DNA of 43,371 bases. Origin: Nitrososphaerales archaeon. Lineage in GTDB: Archaea; Thermoproteota; Nitrososphaeria; Nitrososphaerales; JACPRH01. The stretch covers positions 69,351 to 112,721 of the forward strand of contig JASLOE010000001.1 of assembly GCA_030745655.1 (NCBI GenBank), written 5' to 3'. Below the pieces are notes generated by a model that ran no database searches, was not told the DNA's origin, and saw only the letters and a program-made list of their open reading frames with translations. This document shows positions 8,767 to 19,766 of this stretch, in pieces (the stretch's first letter is position 1; each line of letters starts with the position of its first letter). The translations under genes were made by a program, and so were the position numbers.

Positions 8767-11331
8767 TTGAAGACAGAGCAGACACAAGACTATGTTTCTG
8801 AGATGAAAAGCTCAGAAAAAAGCACCATCAATCTTAGTGAATCCATTTTGGTTTCAGCTACATATAACGGAAACAAAAAAGTGGCTGCACTAAAGTTTTA
8901 CAACACCGAGACAAAAAAAATTCATTATTGGTACGATAATACAGACCATAAACCATACTGTTTAGTTAAAATTGAATCGATATCTGATGAAACAATTAAT
9001 GATATTAAGAAAAGACCAGATATAAAAGATATCAAGAATATCAAAAAAAATGACCTCATAACTGATAAAGAGATAGACATGTTCAAAATTATTGCCACGG
9101 ACCCGCTTGCCATAGGAGGAGGTTTTAATAGAAAAAGTATAAGAGATACAGTAGAATCATGGGAAGCCGATATCAAATATTACGAAACTTATCTTTATGA
9201 TAAAGGATTTCCAATTGGTGCACATTATAGAATAAAGGAATCAAAAATAGTTCCTGTTAAGCATAAACTTCCTAAGGAAATGCAAAAAGGAGTTGAAAAA
9301 ACACTAGAAAAAGCTAAGTCATATCTCAAAAAAAGTATTCAAGAATGGGCAGAACTTCTAAGTCAACCTCTTCCAGAATTAAGGCGACTTGCACTTGATA
9401 TAGAAGTAGTACCAGAAGAGGAAAACAGGATACCTGACCCAAACGAAGCTGGTCAAGAAGTGATTGCAGTTAGTTTGGTGGGAAGTGATGGTCTCGGAAA
9501 GGTTCTGGTCCTTAGAAGGAGAGAATGCGCACAAAACGAAAAAAATAAGAATGAAGATTTTAAAACCATATTTTTTGATGATGAGAAAGATCTTCTCTCT
9601 GAAGTCTTTAAGCACATAGTTCAGTACCCTTTTATTTTAACATACAACGGTGATGACTTTGATCTTAACTATCTATATCACCGTGCTTTGAAATTAAAAA
9701 ATGGGTTCAAGTCAGAAGAAATACCAATATCCTTAGGAAATAATGTAGCATATGTAAGACCCGGCATTCATATCGACTTGTATAAGACATTCAATAACCG
9801 TTCAATACAAGGTTACGCCTTCAATAATAGATATACTGATCACACTTTGAATGGAGTAAGTAAAGCTCTACTCAACGAAGGAAAGATACAATTTGAAGGT
9901 ACAATTGGAGATTTGTCATATAACAAATTAGCCAAGTATTGTTATCAGGATTCTAAGATAACATATGGGCTGACAAGTTTCAGTGATGACCTCCTCATGA
10001 AACTCCTTCTAGTTATCTCTAGAGTAGCAAAGATGCCAATTGATGATGTAGCAAGACTTTCAGTGTCAAACTGGATAAGAAGTATGATGTATTTTGAACA
10101 CAGACAACAGAATGCCTTAATCCCAAGAAGAGGAGATCTGGCAGGTAAAGAACAGTCAGTGGCATCTGAAGCTATTATTAAAGGAAAGAAGTATAAAGGA
10201 GGAATCGTTGTTGAGCCTAAAAGTGGTGTCTATTTTGATGTTGCAGTTCTAGATTTTGCAAGCCTTTACCCAAGTCTAATTAAAGTACATAATCTTTCTT
10301 ACGAAACAGTAAGGTGCAAACATTCCAATTGTAAGTTGAATATGATACCTGAAACTAAACACTGGGCTTGTTCCAAAAGAAGAGGATTAACTTCAAATAT
10401 AATTGGTTCTCTGCGAGATATCAGGGTTGATTATTATAAACCTCTCTCAAAGAAACTGAGTTTAACGAACGAAGAAAGAGAATTAGCTAAAGTTGTTTCA
10501 CAAGCACTCAAAGTAATCTTAAATGCTAGCTACGGTGTTATGGGGGCAGAAATTTATCCACTATATTATCTTCCAGCAGCTGATGCAACAGCAGCATTGG
10601 GAAGATACTCGATAACTCACACGATAGAGAAGTGTGAGGAACTAAAAATAAATGTGATCTATGGAGATACTGATTCTTTGTTTCTCAAGAGTCCTACAGA
10701 AAACCAAGTTAAAACTATCACTCAGTGGGCAGAAAATGACCTGGGAATTGAACTTGATCTTGAGAAGGTATACAGATATGTAGCGTTTAGTGAAAGAAAA
10801 AAGAATTACTTAGGAGTGCTACCTGATGGTAGTGTTGATGTTAAGGGACTTACAGGAAAAAAAAGTCATACACCAGCCTTTATCCGAAAAGCATTCTATG
10901 AAACAATAGATATTCTAAGTAAAGTAATTACTGAGAAAGATTTCGAAAGTGCAAGGGAAGAGATAAAAGCATACCTTCGAGAAAAGTATCTGTTGTTGAA
11001 GAATAAAGAGATACCTATTGAAGATCTTGCATTTAATATCGTAATGAGTAAATCTCCAAAATCATATACTAAGACAAGACCCCAACACGTAAAAGCTGCC
11101 GAAATCCTAGTGGATCAAGGTCTAGAAATCAAAGCTGGAGATATAATCTCATTTGTAAAGACAACTAATGCAACTGGAGTAAAACCGGTAGCACTTGCAA
11201 ATACCCACGATGTTGATACCAAAAAATATGAAAATTATATGCGAAGTACATTTGATCAAATATTAAGCTCACTAGGCTATGATTTTGACGAGATTGTTGG
11301 TGCGACAAAATTAGAAGATTTCTTCTGGTAA
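8767..11331 (+). CDS. polB: Family B DNA polymerase
   Basis: Exonuclease ALDIEVVPE, DFASLYPSLI, VILNASYGVMG, VIYGDTDSLF; zinc motif CKHSNC...HWAC; TTG start. Confidence 0.95.
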   Translation: MKTEQTQDYVSEMKSSEKSTINLSESILVSATYNGNKKVAALKFYNTETKKIHYWYDNTDHKPYCLVKIESISDETINDIKKRPDIKDIKNIKKNDLITDKEIDMFKIIATDPLAIGGGFNRKSIRDTVESWEADIKYYETYLYDKGFPIGAHYRIKESKIVPVKHKLPKEMQKGVEKTLEKAKSYLKKSIQEWAELLSQPLPELRRLALDIEVVPEEENRIPDPNEAGQEVIAVSLVGSDGLGKVLVLRRRECAQNEKNKNEDFKTIFFDDEKDLLSEVFKHIVQYPFILTYNGDDFDLNYLYHRALKLKNGFKSEEIPISLGNNVAYVRPGIHIDLYKTFNNRSIQGYAFNNRYTDHTLNGVSKALLNEGKIQFEGTIGDLSYNKLAKYCYQDSKITYGLTSFSDDLLMKLLLVISRVAKMPIDDVARLSVSNWIRSMMYFEHRQQNALIPRRGDLAGKEQSVASEAIIKGKKYKGGIVVEPKSGVYFDVAVLDFASLYPSLIKVHNLSYETVRCKHSNCKLNMIPETKHWACSKRRGLTSNIIGSLRDIRVDYYKPLSKKLSLTNEERELAKVVSQALKVILNASYGVMGAEIYPLYYLPAADATAALGRYSITHTIEKCEELKINVIYGDTDSLFLKSPTENQVKTITQWAENDLGIELDLEKVYRYVAFSERKKNYLGVLPDGSVDVKGLTGKKSHTPAFIRKAFYETIDILSKVITEKDFESAREEIKAYLREKYLLLKNKEIPIEDLAFNIVMSKSPKSYTKTRPQHVKAAEILVDQGLEIKAGDIISFVKTTNATGVKPVALANTHDVDTKKYENYMRSTFDQILSSLGYDFDEIVGATKLEDFFW

Positions 11332-11468
11332 AATTAATAGCTTGATGAAATTCAAACAAAATAGACTCAAGCAGGTACATTAAGTTAATATGAATCAGAT
11401 CAAAATATACGATAATTCAGAGAATTGTTTCATAAGGAAATATTAGTATCCTTTTTTACCAGTCATAG

Positions 11469-12146
11469 ATGCATTTGAATTCAAGGATATTAGAAAAAAC
11501 ATCGGAACCTAATAAGATTAGCCTAGGAGTAATAATTCTTGCAGGAGGCAAAAGTAGCAGGATGAAATCCAATAAGGTTTTTCTCAAAATTAATGGTGAA
11601 CCATTATTAATGCATGTAGTTAGAGAGACATCTAAGATTTCCGATCATATTATAGTTGCAATAGGAAAATATGATAAAGAAGAAGATTACGCATCAATCC
11701 TCCCAAGATTTGTGAAAATAATCCATGACAAAACAGAAACAAAAGCCGCATCATATGGAATGCTTACTGGTCTCGAAGCAATAGAAACTGATTACGCAAT
11801 TATTCTTGCAGTTGATACACCCTTCATAAACATCAATGTGATCAAACAATTACATCTTGAAGTTCAAGGGTTTGATACTGCTATTCCAATCTGGCCCAAC
11901 GGTAATATTGAGCCACTATTTGCAGTTTATAATGTTGCAGCGACTCTTGTGGCAGTTAGGAATGCAGTCAAAGAAGGTGAGGTTCGAATAAAAGATGTGA
12001 TTAATAAACTAAGTCACATAAATTACGTTTCAATTGAAAGATTTACGGACTCAGCTACAAAGTTTAATTGTTTTTTTAATATCAATACACCTGAGGATTT
12101 TAAGAATGCTGAACAAGCATTGAGAAGAAAACACTCAACAAAGTAA
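11469..12146 (+). CDS. mobA: MobA-like molybdenum cofactor guanylyl/nucleotidyltransferase
   Basis: GVIILAGGKSSRMKSNKVFLKINGEPLL, AVDTPFI, PLFAVY. Confidence 0.85.
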   Translation: MHLNSRILEKTSEPNKISLGVIILAGGKSSRMKSNKVFLKINGEPLLMHVVRETSKISDHIIVAIGKYDKEEDYASILPRFVKIIHDKTETKAASYGMLTGLEAIETDYAIILAVDTPFININVIKQLHLEVQGFDTAIPIWPNGNIEPLFAVYNVAATLVAVRNAVKEGEVRIKDVINKLSHINYVSIERFTDSATKFNCFFNINTPEDFKNAEQALRRKHSTK

Positions 12147-12339
12147 GAAATGATTATATCAAAAAACACGTATACAGTATACACAAACAGCCATGTCGAT
12201 CGGTAAGTATGGTCAGAGGAGCACATCAAAAAAGACTAATCTCAACATTAGATCAACCATAATAGGAATTTAAAAACAAGAAGTTTTTTTAGGATAACAA
12301 ATACTTTAGAATTGGTAAGTAAAAGGAGAAATTTATAGG

Positions 12340-13611
12340 ATGAAAAGTCAACAGCGGAGATTGTTTAATTTGATTAAATATAAAGAAGCTTTATCTAGAA
12401 TGAAAAAAGCTATCCCGAATAGAACACTTAAAGAAGAAAAAATAAAGAGTATAAAATCTTTGGGTAGAGTTTTAGCGGAAAATATAATTGCTAAAAAAGC
12501 ACTACCGGACCATGACTTTGCGGCTATGGATGGATACGCAGTTAAAACCAAAAATATTCAAAATGCTTCGGAAAATAATCCCATAGAACTCAATAGTATA
12601 GGAGAGCTATATCCTCCAGATTATCCAACTAAAGTATCTATAGGAGAATTTGAAGCAACATATGTGGCATGTGGTGCACCCATTCCAAGTGGAGCTGATG
12701 CAGTAGTCAAAGTGGAATTTACTAGAAGAGATAAAGAAAAAATAATAATAATGAAACAAATAGAAAAAAATAGAAATATTGCTAAAACCGGTGAAGATGT
12801 AAAGAAGAACGAGATAGTCCTTTCAAAAGGTCGCATCATAAGACCTCAAGATATAGGACTTTTAGTAGCAATGAACTTGGAATTTGTCAGTGTTATAAAA
12901 AAACCAAAGGTGGCAATAATATCTGTAGGAGATGAGTTATCAAAACCATTCGGAATACCCTCAAATAAAATTGTAAACAATAATGCTTACATAATTTCTA
13001 GTCTAGTTGAATACTTCAATGCCGAACCAACCATCATGGGTATCGCAAAAGATAAGATAGATAGTATAGAATATATGATAAGAACTAGTTTAGAAAAAGC
13101 TGACATTGTAATAACAATTGCAGGATGTTCAGTTGGACTCAAAGATTATGTGCCAGATGTTGTAGAAAAAATAGGTGACCCAGGGATTATTTTCCATGGA
13201 ATATCACTTAGTGCCGGAAAAGTTAGTGGGGTAGCTGTAGCTAAAGAAAAGCCAATAATCATGCTCCCGGGTCATGTTGGTTCAACTGTTGCTACGTTCT
13301 ACTTGTTGGTAACACCAATTCTAAATATGCAACTAGGTTTAGGTTTTTGCGATCTCCTTCCAAATATTAGAGGATTACTATCTGAAAAAGTCACTGCAAA
13401 ACCTGCAATAGACCTTGTTTTACCGGTTAAAGTGTATAAACAACTCGATAAATACCGAGTTGTACCACTAAAGAAACATCTATCAATATTGAAAAACTTA
13501 ACCGAAGCTAATGGTTACGCGTTTGTTTCTGCAGGTACAGAAAAGAAAAAGAATGACATTATAGATGTAAAGATATTTGGTGGGTTAGAGTTCTTTAATA
13601 TAGTGAGTTGA
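12340..13611 (+). CDS. moeA: Molybdopterin molybdenumtransferase MoeA
   Basis: DHDFAAMDGYAV, GAPIPSGADAVVKVE, VAIISVGDEL, GISLSAGKVSGVAV. Confidence 0.92.
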   Translation: MKSQQRRLFNLIKYKEALSRMKKAIPNRTLKEEKIKSIKSLGRVLAENIIAKKALPDHDFAAMDGYAVKTKNIQNASENNPIELNSIGELYPPDYPTKVSIGEFEATYVACGAPIPSGADAVVKVEFTRRDKEKIIIMKQIEKNRNIAKTGEDVKKNEIVLSKGRIIRPQDIGLLVAMNLEFVSVIKKPKVAIISVGDELSKPFGIPSNKIVNNNAYIISSLVEYFNAEPTIMGIAKDKIDSIEYMIRTSLEKADIVITIAGCSVGLKDYVPDVVEKIGDPGIIFHGISLSAGKVSGVAVAKEKPIIMLPGHVGSTVATFYLLVTPILNMQLGLGFCDLLPNIRGLLSEKVTAKPAIDLVLPVKVYKQLDKYRVVPLKKHLSILKNLTEANGYAFVSAGTEKKKNDIIDVKIFGGLEFFNIVS

Positions 13612-13617
13612 ACATTC

Positions 13618-14169
13618 TTGAGGAAAATATTAGCCATAATTGGAACCAGTAAATCAGGAAAAACTTCAACTGTAGAATATCTTGTCACAAATCTAGTGAA
13701 AAAGGGATTAAAAATCGGTTCTGCAAAACATGTTCATCACCCTGATTTCTCAATAGATTTAGAAGGAAAAGATACATGGCGACATGCAAACGCAGGGTCT
13801 AAAAGAGTGATATGTTTATCTGAAGATGAGGTTACAATCATACGGAAGGAAAAAGGACCTGAATACAAACTTGATGACATATTAAAACTCTATCAAGATG
13901 ATGAGTTTGATTTAATTATTCTTGAAGGATTCCACTGGATTGTTTCAAGTAGGAATGAAGTAATGAAGATAATAACCGCAAAAGATGTAGAAGATGCCAA
14001 TAAACGACTGAATGGAACTATTCCACCAATCTTAGCAATTACAGGAAAGATATCCAATATACACAAGGGTAAATCAATCAAAGAAATACCAATAATCAAT
14101 ATCAAAGATGGAGGGGATCAACTACTTAATCTAGTCATGGATGAACTTCTTATAAATACAGACACTTAG
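13618..14169 (+). CDS. mobB: MobB-like molybdopterin-guanine dinucleotide biosynthesis P-loop protein
   Basis: IIGTSKSGKTSTVEYLVTNLVKKGLKIGSAKHVHH; TTG start 4 nt after moeA stop. Confidence 0.88.
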   Translation: MRKILAIIGTSKSGKTSTVEYLVTNLVKKGLKIGSAKHVHHPDFSIDLEGKDTWRHANAGSKRVICLSEDEVTIIRKEKGPEYKLDDILKLYQDDEFDLIILEGFHWIVSSRNEVMKIITAKDVEDANKRLNGTIPPILAITGKISNIHKGKSIKEIPIINIKDGGDQLLNLVMDELLINTDT

Positions 14170-14263
14170 ATAAAACTTATTTCAATTGAATTAATATTGT
14201 TAGTTGTTTTTTCTAGGTGTAAGATTATATCCATAATTTTTAAACGTTAAATTATCTGAATTT

Positions 14264-16171
14264 CTATTTATTGTCCAATGAAAGTGTTTTATTTAGTTCA
14301 GATTTCAAAATACTGCTCACTTTCTTTCCATCAACTCGACCTCTTGCATCAGACATAACTTGCCCCATAAGGTTACTGAAGGATGCAATACCTTTTTCGT
14401 CAATTAATTCTCTATTTTCATCTATAATTGTTTTTACTAATACAAATAATTTATTATCTGTTAATGCAGTCAATCCAATTTTTTCTATGGCTTCTTCAAC
14501 ATTCTTTACTTCCCTTTTTAGAATTAGCTCAAGAATCTGAGGGATAGCTTCTTTTGAAACTATTCCATTATCAAGCGTTGTAAATAATGACTTAACCATA
14601 GCAGCCGTAAGAATTGTGGTGTCTAGCCCTGCACGCGATAGGTTTACCACAGTTTCTGTTAACGTTGCCGCAATTAAACTTGATGGAACATTAGTGGTAT
14701 TAGCTAATTCTTCAAAGATATCTATGAATGATGAATCATATATTTGGATAGCGAGCTTACGGCTTAAAGAGAATTTTGAGATGTATTCCAATATCTGTTC
14801 CTCCCATGGTCGAGGAATATTTCGTTTTAATTCATTGACAAGTTTTGAACTTATCGTGATTGGGGGAATATCCGTTTCAGGATACATTCTAGCTGATCCA
14901 GGACGGGGTCTAATGAACCTGGTTTTTCCATCAGGAGTAGGTCCTCTAGTCTCAGCTGGTACACCACTAAAGGCAGATTGTATTCTTTTTTGAATTGCTT
15001 CTGAAGCTTTCTCTAACTTTCCCTTTTCACCTGATAAAAGCAAAAAACCATCCAATTCATTCAGATGCAATTTTTGCCTAATTTTTTTCACCTCAATAGA
15101 AGTAACTCCATGTCCTGGAATCTCATCTGAATGAAGCAGCCCACTGATTCCATAAAATCGTGCTACATCAGCCAATTCACGTCCAAATCTTACATCTGAA
15201 AATTCTTCAAAACTAAGAATACCTGAAAGCTTCTTAAGTTTTACAGCGTAGATTTTCATATCTTTCTTCAAAACTTTTTTCAGAATTGTATTGTTGTTTT
15301 TCTGAAATAAAGCCGTGATATCACTAGGTTTATTTTGAAAATCTTCAGGTATTAATCCTCTATTTATCAACTCATCTTTAAGATTAATTAGGCTCTTCTG
15401 TCTTAGAGCTTCAAAATTGATTATTTTCTCTAATAAATCGAGCCTTTGAACACCTTTCACTTCCACAACTTTGCCATCAAAAATTGAGATATTAACATCC
15501 TGCCTAATAGTTCCGAGTCCACGTGATACAAGTCGTGTTGATCTCATCAATCTACCCAATGCGTAAGCTATTTCTTGAACTTCTTTTGGAGTTGTTGTTA
15601 CTGGTGCTAAAGCAACCTCAACCAATGGCACACCTAATCGGTCTAAACCATAATTTCGTTTATTCTTTGAATCCCCCAATAACCTTGCTGCATCCTCCTC
15701 AAGGAATATTGCTTGGACAGGTACTGATCGATTACTTGTTTTTAACTCACCTCCAGTGGATACAACTAGAGTTCTCTGGAAACCTGTTGTGTTGGAACCA
15801 TCAATCACTATTTTCCGCATAACATGAAGCTCATTAATGGGATTTGAGCTGAGTGCTAAACCAATTATTAATGATGTTTTTACAGCTTCCATGCTTATTG
15901 AGTGCGGTGGTTCGTCATCTAATTCCACTAAGCAAGATGAATTTTCTCCAATTTCGTATTTTATTCTTAAATTCTTTTCAAACTCGAAACGTGCTGCTGG
16001 GTCTATTTTACCTAATTCGCTCTGGGTAGGTCTGAGAGTTCTATACATTGTGTTTACAAAGCTATCTTCGAATTTCTTGCATCTACAAAATAACTTCGTC
16101 GGAGTATTGAGCTGCTGATGGATTTCCAGTCCAACTTTCAAACCAATTTCTTCAGGTTCAAATAAACTCAT
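14264..16171 (-). CDS. gatE: Glu-tRNA(Gln) amidotransferase subunit E
   Basis: GLKVGLEIHQQLNTPTKLFCRC, PGHGVTSIEVKKI; start assigned to MSLFEPEE (16171) rather than the tracked 16228. Confidence 0.93.
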   Translation of the reverse strand: MSLFEPEEIGLKVGLEIHQQLNTPTKLFCRCKKFEDSFVNTMYRTLRPTQSELGKIDPAARFEFEKNLRIKYEIGENSSCLVELDDEPPHSISMEAVKTSLIIGLALSSNPINELHVMRKIVIDGSNTTGFQRTLVVSTGGELKTSNRSVPVQAIFLEEDAARLLGDSKNKRNYGLDRLGVPLVEVALAPVTTTPKEVQEIAYALGRLMRSTRLVSRGLGTIRQDVNISIFDGKVVEVKGVQRLDLLEKIINFEALRQKSLINLKDELINRGLIPEDFQNKPSDITALFQKNNNTILKKVLKKDMKIYAVKLKKLSGILSFEEFSDVRFGRELADVARFYGISGLLHSDEIPGHGVTSIEVKKIRQKLHLNELDGFLLLSGEKGKLEKASEAIQKRIQSAFSGVPAETRGPTPDGKTRFIRPRPGSARMYPETDIPPITISSKLVNELKRNIPRPWEEQILEYISKFSLSRKLAIQIYDSSFIDIFEELANTTNVPSSLIAATLTETVVNLSRAGLDTTILTAAMVKSLFTTLDNGIVSKEAIPQILELILKREVKNVEEAIEKIGLTALTDNKLFVLVKTIIDENRELIDEKGIASFSNLMGQVMSDARGRVDGKKVSSILKSELNKTLSLDNK

Positions 16172-17498
16172 ATTTTTTTCTCCTTTCGAAAGTAGATCTT
16201 TCCAGATATTCACCAGCAATATTTTCATGCATTAATATTTCGGCTTCTTTACCAGATTGAGCGTTTCCAAGAGCCCACATCATCTTCACCAATGCTGTTT
16301 CTGGAAGCATATCGCCTAGAGGAATCACGCCAATTTTTAGAAGGTCTCTTCCTGAATCATATACTGTTAAATTGACTCTCCCCCAGATACATTGAGAAGT
16401 CATTCCTACTAGAAGACCTTTTTTTACAGCATCATCAATAGATTGGTAACAATCCTCACCTAAATGACCTAGTCCGGTTCCTTCAAAAACTATCCCTCTA
16501 TATCCTGAATCTACGAGATGATCAATTAGCTTGTAATTGAAACTTGGATAAAATTTAATTAGAGCAACATCTTTTTCGAATTGGCACCTTACTTTAAATT
16601 GTAATGATGAATTTTTTAGTGGCAAGTCTTCTGTAAGAACCTCAACTTTCTCATCCTTGAAAAAAGCTACTGGTGAAACATCTATTGACTGAAACGCATC
16701 TCTTCTACTTGTATGATTTTTCCGAACTCGAGTACCCCGATGAATTGCAACAGTACTATCATTTACACTCCCATGCATTGCAACATAAACACCTGAAAAA
16801 GGGATTCTCGTCACACTTGCTACCGCACCAATAAGGTTCAATGCTGCATCTGAAGATGGTCTGTCAGTTGACCTCTGTGACCCAACCAAGATTATTGGAA
16901 CGGGTGAGTTTGAGAGTGCAAAACTAAGCGCTGCAGATGTATAACCCATAGTATCAGTTCCATGAGCTATGATGATTCCATCAAATCCTTCAGTGATTTC
17001 CTTCACGGTTTTTTCAGCTATTATATTCCAGTGATCTGCATTGATATGTTCACTATAGATATTCAAGAGCGGCTTAGTATGAATCTGAGCATATTTTCCA
17101 ATTTCTGGAACAATAGCATAAAGCTCATTAGTAGAAAATTGAGGATGAACACCCCCAGTTCGGTAATCCACTCTACTAGCAATAGTCCCTCCAGTTCCAA
17201 TAATAGCTACTTTCGGAAGTTTTGGATCCAATTTTGGTGTTTTAGGTGGTTGAAATGATGGGGCACTTCTTTTAGTAATTAGTTTTATAGATATAATTTT
17301 CTTAGTTCTTAATCCAACATTGTAACCATTACTCATTTTGATCACTATATGTTGGTCATCAGCATATTCATACCGTGGCATAAGAGATCCTTGAATTGAT
17401 CCATTGTTGGTTTTCACATCAATAAAATCACCGATAGAAACTTTTGATTTTGATAGTAAATTATATGATACTCCTTTATATCCTTGAATATCTGTCAA
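16158..17498 (-). CDS. gatD: Glu-tRNA(Gln) amidotransferase subunit D
   Basis: IGTGGTIASRVDYRTGGVHPQF, IIAHGTDTMGYTSAAL, FEGTGLGH asparaginase-like domain; 14-nt overlap with gatE. Confidence 0.93.
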   Translation of the reverse strand: MTDIQGYKGVSYNLLSKSKVSIGDFIDVKTNNGSIQGSLMPRYEYADDQHIVIKMSNGYNVGLRTKKIISIKLITKRSAPSFQPPKTPKLDPKLPKVAIIGTGGTIASRVDYRTGGVHPQFSTNELYAIVPEIGKYAQIHTKPLLNIYSEHINADHWNIIAEKTVKEITEGFDGIIIAHGTDTMGYTSAALSFALSNSPVPIILVGSQRSTDRPSSDAALNLIGAVASVTRIPFSGVYVAMHGSVNDSTVAIHRGTRVRKNHTSRRDAFQSIDVSPVAFFKDEKVEVLTEDLPLKNSSLQFKVRCQFEKDVALIKFYPSFNYKLIDHLVDSGYRGIVFEGTGLGHLGEDCYQSIDDAVKKGLLVGMTSQCIWGRVNLTVYDSGRDLLKIGVIPLGDMLPETALVKMMWALGNAQSGKEAEILMHENIAGEYLERSTFERRKKYEFI

Positions 17499-17733
17499 CG
17501 CTCTCGTAAAGGAGATTCATTCCACATGAATTAAACCTTTGATGTTTGTTTAAAGTAGAGTTTCTAGAAAGGAAGTCTAAAGACTTAATCAATAGAAAAC
17601 CTAGAATAAATGCAACATATTGAAGAACCCCAATATATCATACTGAGGTTAAGTACCTGACTGCACCTAAATTCGACCATCCCACTTCATATCCGGGTGG
17701 CAAGTAGGTTCAGAAGCAAGTTCAATTCGTCCA

Positions 17734-18759
17734 TTAGTTTTTTGCCAGAAGCTCTTCACGTCTATCCACTGTATGAAAGGTTTCTCCACCTGTTCCTATC
17801 AAAACAACTGGTATACCCAATGACACTTCAATATCTTCAACAAACTTTTTAGCATTATTAGATAACTTTCTAAATTCTGTAACCCCTGCAACTTCAGGGA
17901 ATACAACATCAAGCTTTGTTATTGCTATTTGTGATGCACTATTTAGCATCACTGCTCTCTTTGCTAAATCCATATCAAATGGTGCAGCTCTTCTTGCGCG
18001 TCCTGTTACTGTACCTACCTCTTTCCAACCATACTCAGAAGCCACTTGGTCAGTCAATTCATTCTTTATTGGACCGCTGCCAACTCTTGTAACATATGCT
18101 TTAAATACAACAATTACTTCGTCAATCTTCTTAGGACCTAATCCTACGTCAGAACAGATTGCAGATGCACAGACATCTTTTGAAGTGACATAGGGATGTG
18201 TTCCAAAATAAAGAGATAGAAATGTTCCTTGAGTACCTTCAACAAGAACCTGTTTACCTTCATCAATTAATCTATTCACTTCAAGTGGAATATCTGCTAA
18301 AAAACTAGATGTAGATTCGATTTCATTAAGTATCTTACCGGAACGCAAAACTCTATCTGAATTTGCTGGTCCTGTTCCTGTTCCCGTAGTCCCAATTCTT
18401 GATTTCAAATATCCTTGCTTATCTTGAAGAATATGTTTTTCCTCAATTACAGCACATTGTGGATCCACTAAAATCCTTTTTTCCAATCTGTATTTTCTTG
18501 CTTCTTCAATTAAGACATTTGGATTTACAAGAACACCTGGACCAATCATTAGTTTAGATGACTCATTTAATATTCCACTGGGAATCATTCGTAACTTGAA
18601 TTCTTTTCCTTGATGTATTACTGTATGGCCAGCATTTGGTCCAACGCCTCCTCTTACTGTAGCTGCTACAGAGTCTTTCATTGCAAGATATGAAACAATT
18701 TTTCCTTTACCTTCATCTCCAAAAAAACCACCAATAACCACCATAGTCAACTTTATCAT
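17734..18759 (-). CDS. purA: Adenylosuccinate synthetase (short archaeal type)
   Basis: GGFFGDEGKGKIVSYLA, GPNAGHTV, EGTQGTFLSL, GTVTGRARRAAPFD. Confidence 0.93.
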   Translation of the reverse strand: MIKLTMVVIGGFFGDEGKGKIVSYLAMKDSVAATVRGGVGPNAGHTVIHQGKEFKLRMIPSGILNESSKLMIGPGVLVNPNVLIEEARKYRLEKRILVDPQCAVIEEKHILQDKQGYLKSRIGTTGTGTGPANSDRVLRSGKILNEIESTSSFLADIPLEVNRLIDEGKQVLVEGTQGTFLSLYFGTHPYVTSKDVCASAICSDVGLGPKKIDEVIVVFKAYVTRVGSGPIKNELTDQVASEYGWKEVGTVTGRARRAAPFDMDLAKRAVMLNSASQIAITKLDVVFPEVAGVTEFRKLSNNAKKFVEDIEVSLGIPVVLIGTGGETFHTVDRREELLAKN

Positions 18760-18797
18760 CTCTTTGCTCTATGACTCACATATTTATTCATTCAATA

Positions 18798-19604
18798 TTA
18801 TTGGCCAAAACGTCTCAACCGATTTTGATATGTTCTAATTGCCCTCATAAGATCTATCTTACGAAAATCTGGCCAATATACATCCAGAAAAACTAATTCA
18901 CTATATGCTCCTTGCCAAAGAAGAAAACCACTAAGTCTCTCTTCACCTGATGTACGGATAATTAGTTCTGGTTCTGGATTCGGTAAATGAGCTGTGTAAA
19001 GATATTTATCAACAGTCTTAATATCGATATCATTAATTTCCAACCTACCCTTGTTTACTTCTTCAGCTATTTTCCGTATGACATCAAGTATTTCAGTTCT
19101 TCCTCCATATGCAATTGCTATGTTCAAAAAATGATTCGAATAATTTTTGGTTTTTTCTTCAAGATTATTTAGTGTTTCCCTAATCCCTTCTGTAAGGTAA
19201 TCTGGTTTCCCAAGGGACTTTACTTTTATTTTATAGCGGTGAATCCTTTCATCATCAAGAAGATCTTTAAGCTTTTCTTCAATAACTTCAAAAAGTTCAT
19301 TGAGCTCTTCTTGTGGTCTATCCAAATTCTCAGTTGAGAGAGCATAGAGTGTTACCGCTTGTATACCAATATCATGACACCACTCAAGAATATGTTCAGT
19401 ATTATCTGCACCTCTTCGATGACCCAATCTTCGAGGGTATGTGTGCATAAAAGCCCAGCGTCGATTTCCATCTAAAATTATTCCAATATGCTGGGGAATT
19501 GTAGCTTTAGTTATTTGTCCTTCTAAATACTTTCGATAGACATTATACAGTCCTACTAGAAATGGTTTGTATAAAATACTTTTCATTATTCCAAAATATC
19601 CCAA
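18798..19604 (-). CDS. uppS: Cis-prenyltransferase (undecaprenyl diphosphate synthase-like)
   Basis: HIGIILDGNRRWAF, RRGADNTEHILEWCHDIGI, LIIRTSGEERLSGFLLWQGAYSELVF. Confidence 0.92.
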   Translation of the reverse strand: MGYFGIMKSILYKPFLVGLYNVYRKYLEGQITKATIPQHIGIILDGNRRWAFMHTYPRRLGHRRGADNTEHILEWCHDIGIQAVTLYALSTENLDRPQEELNELFEVIEEKLKDLLDDERIHRYKIKVKSLGKPDYLTEGIRETLNNLEEKTKNYSNHFLNIAIAYGGRTEILDVIRKIAEEVNKGRLEINDIDIKTVDKYLYTAHLPNPEPELIIRTSGEERLSGFLLWQGAYSELVFLDVYWPDFRKIDLMRAIRTYQNRLRRFGQ

Positions 19605-19766
19605 TGTTGACTTCTGGCATTATTGTAATATTTCGCTTATAATTATGTTGCTTAGATATTTTATTTAATTCTCGTTATATATTATTCAACTTATTCACAA
19701 TTATCAGATGAAAAATATCAAATTAACATTTTGAATTATCAATTAAGAGTAATTCAATAAAAATGA

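Noticed and set aside
14616-14993. 125-aa plus-strand ORF opposite gatE
   Set aside because: Antisense to conserved GatE coding sequence; no family features
16172-16228. Extended N-terminus of GatE (MKILLVNIWKDLLSKGEKN)
   Set aside because: Lies within gatD coding sequence and is not GatE-like; start at MSLFEPEE is more likely
17634-17733. Possible tRNA or structured RNA upstream of gatD and downstream of purA (GTTCAATTC on the plus strand, GGTCGAATT on the minus strand)
   Set aside because: T-loop-like strings are not flanked by pairing stems and no acceptor or anticodon arms could be built; only a weak CCAC/GTGG stem is visible
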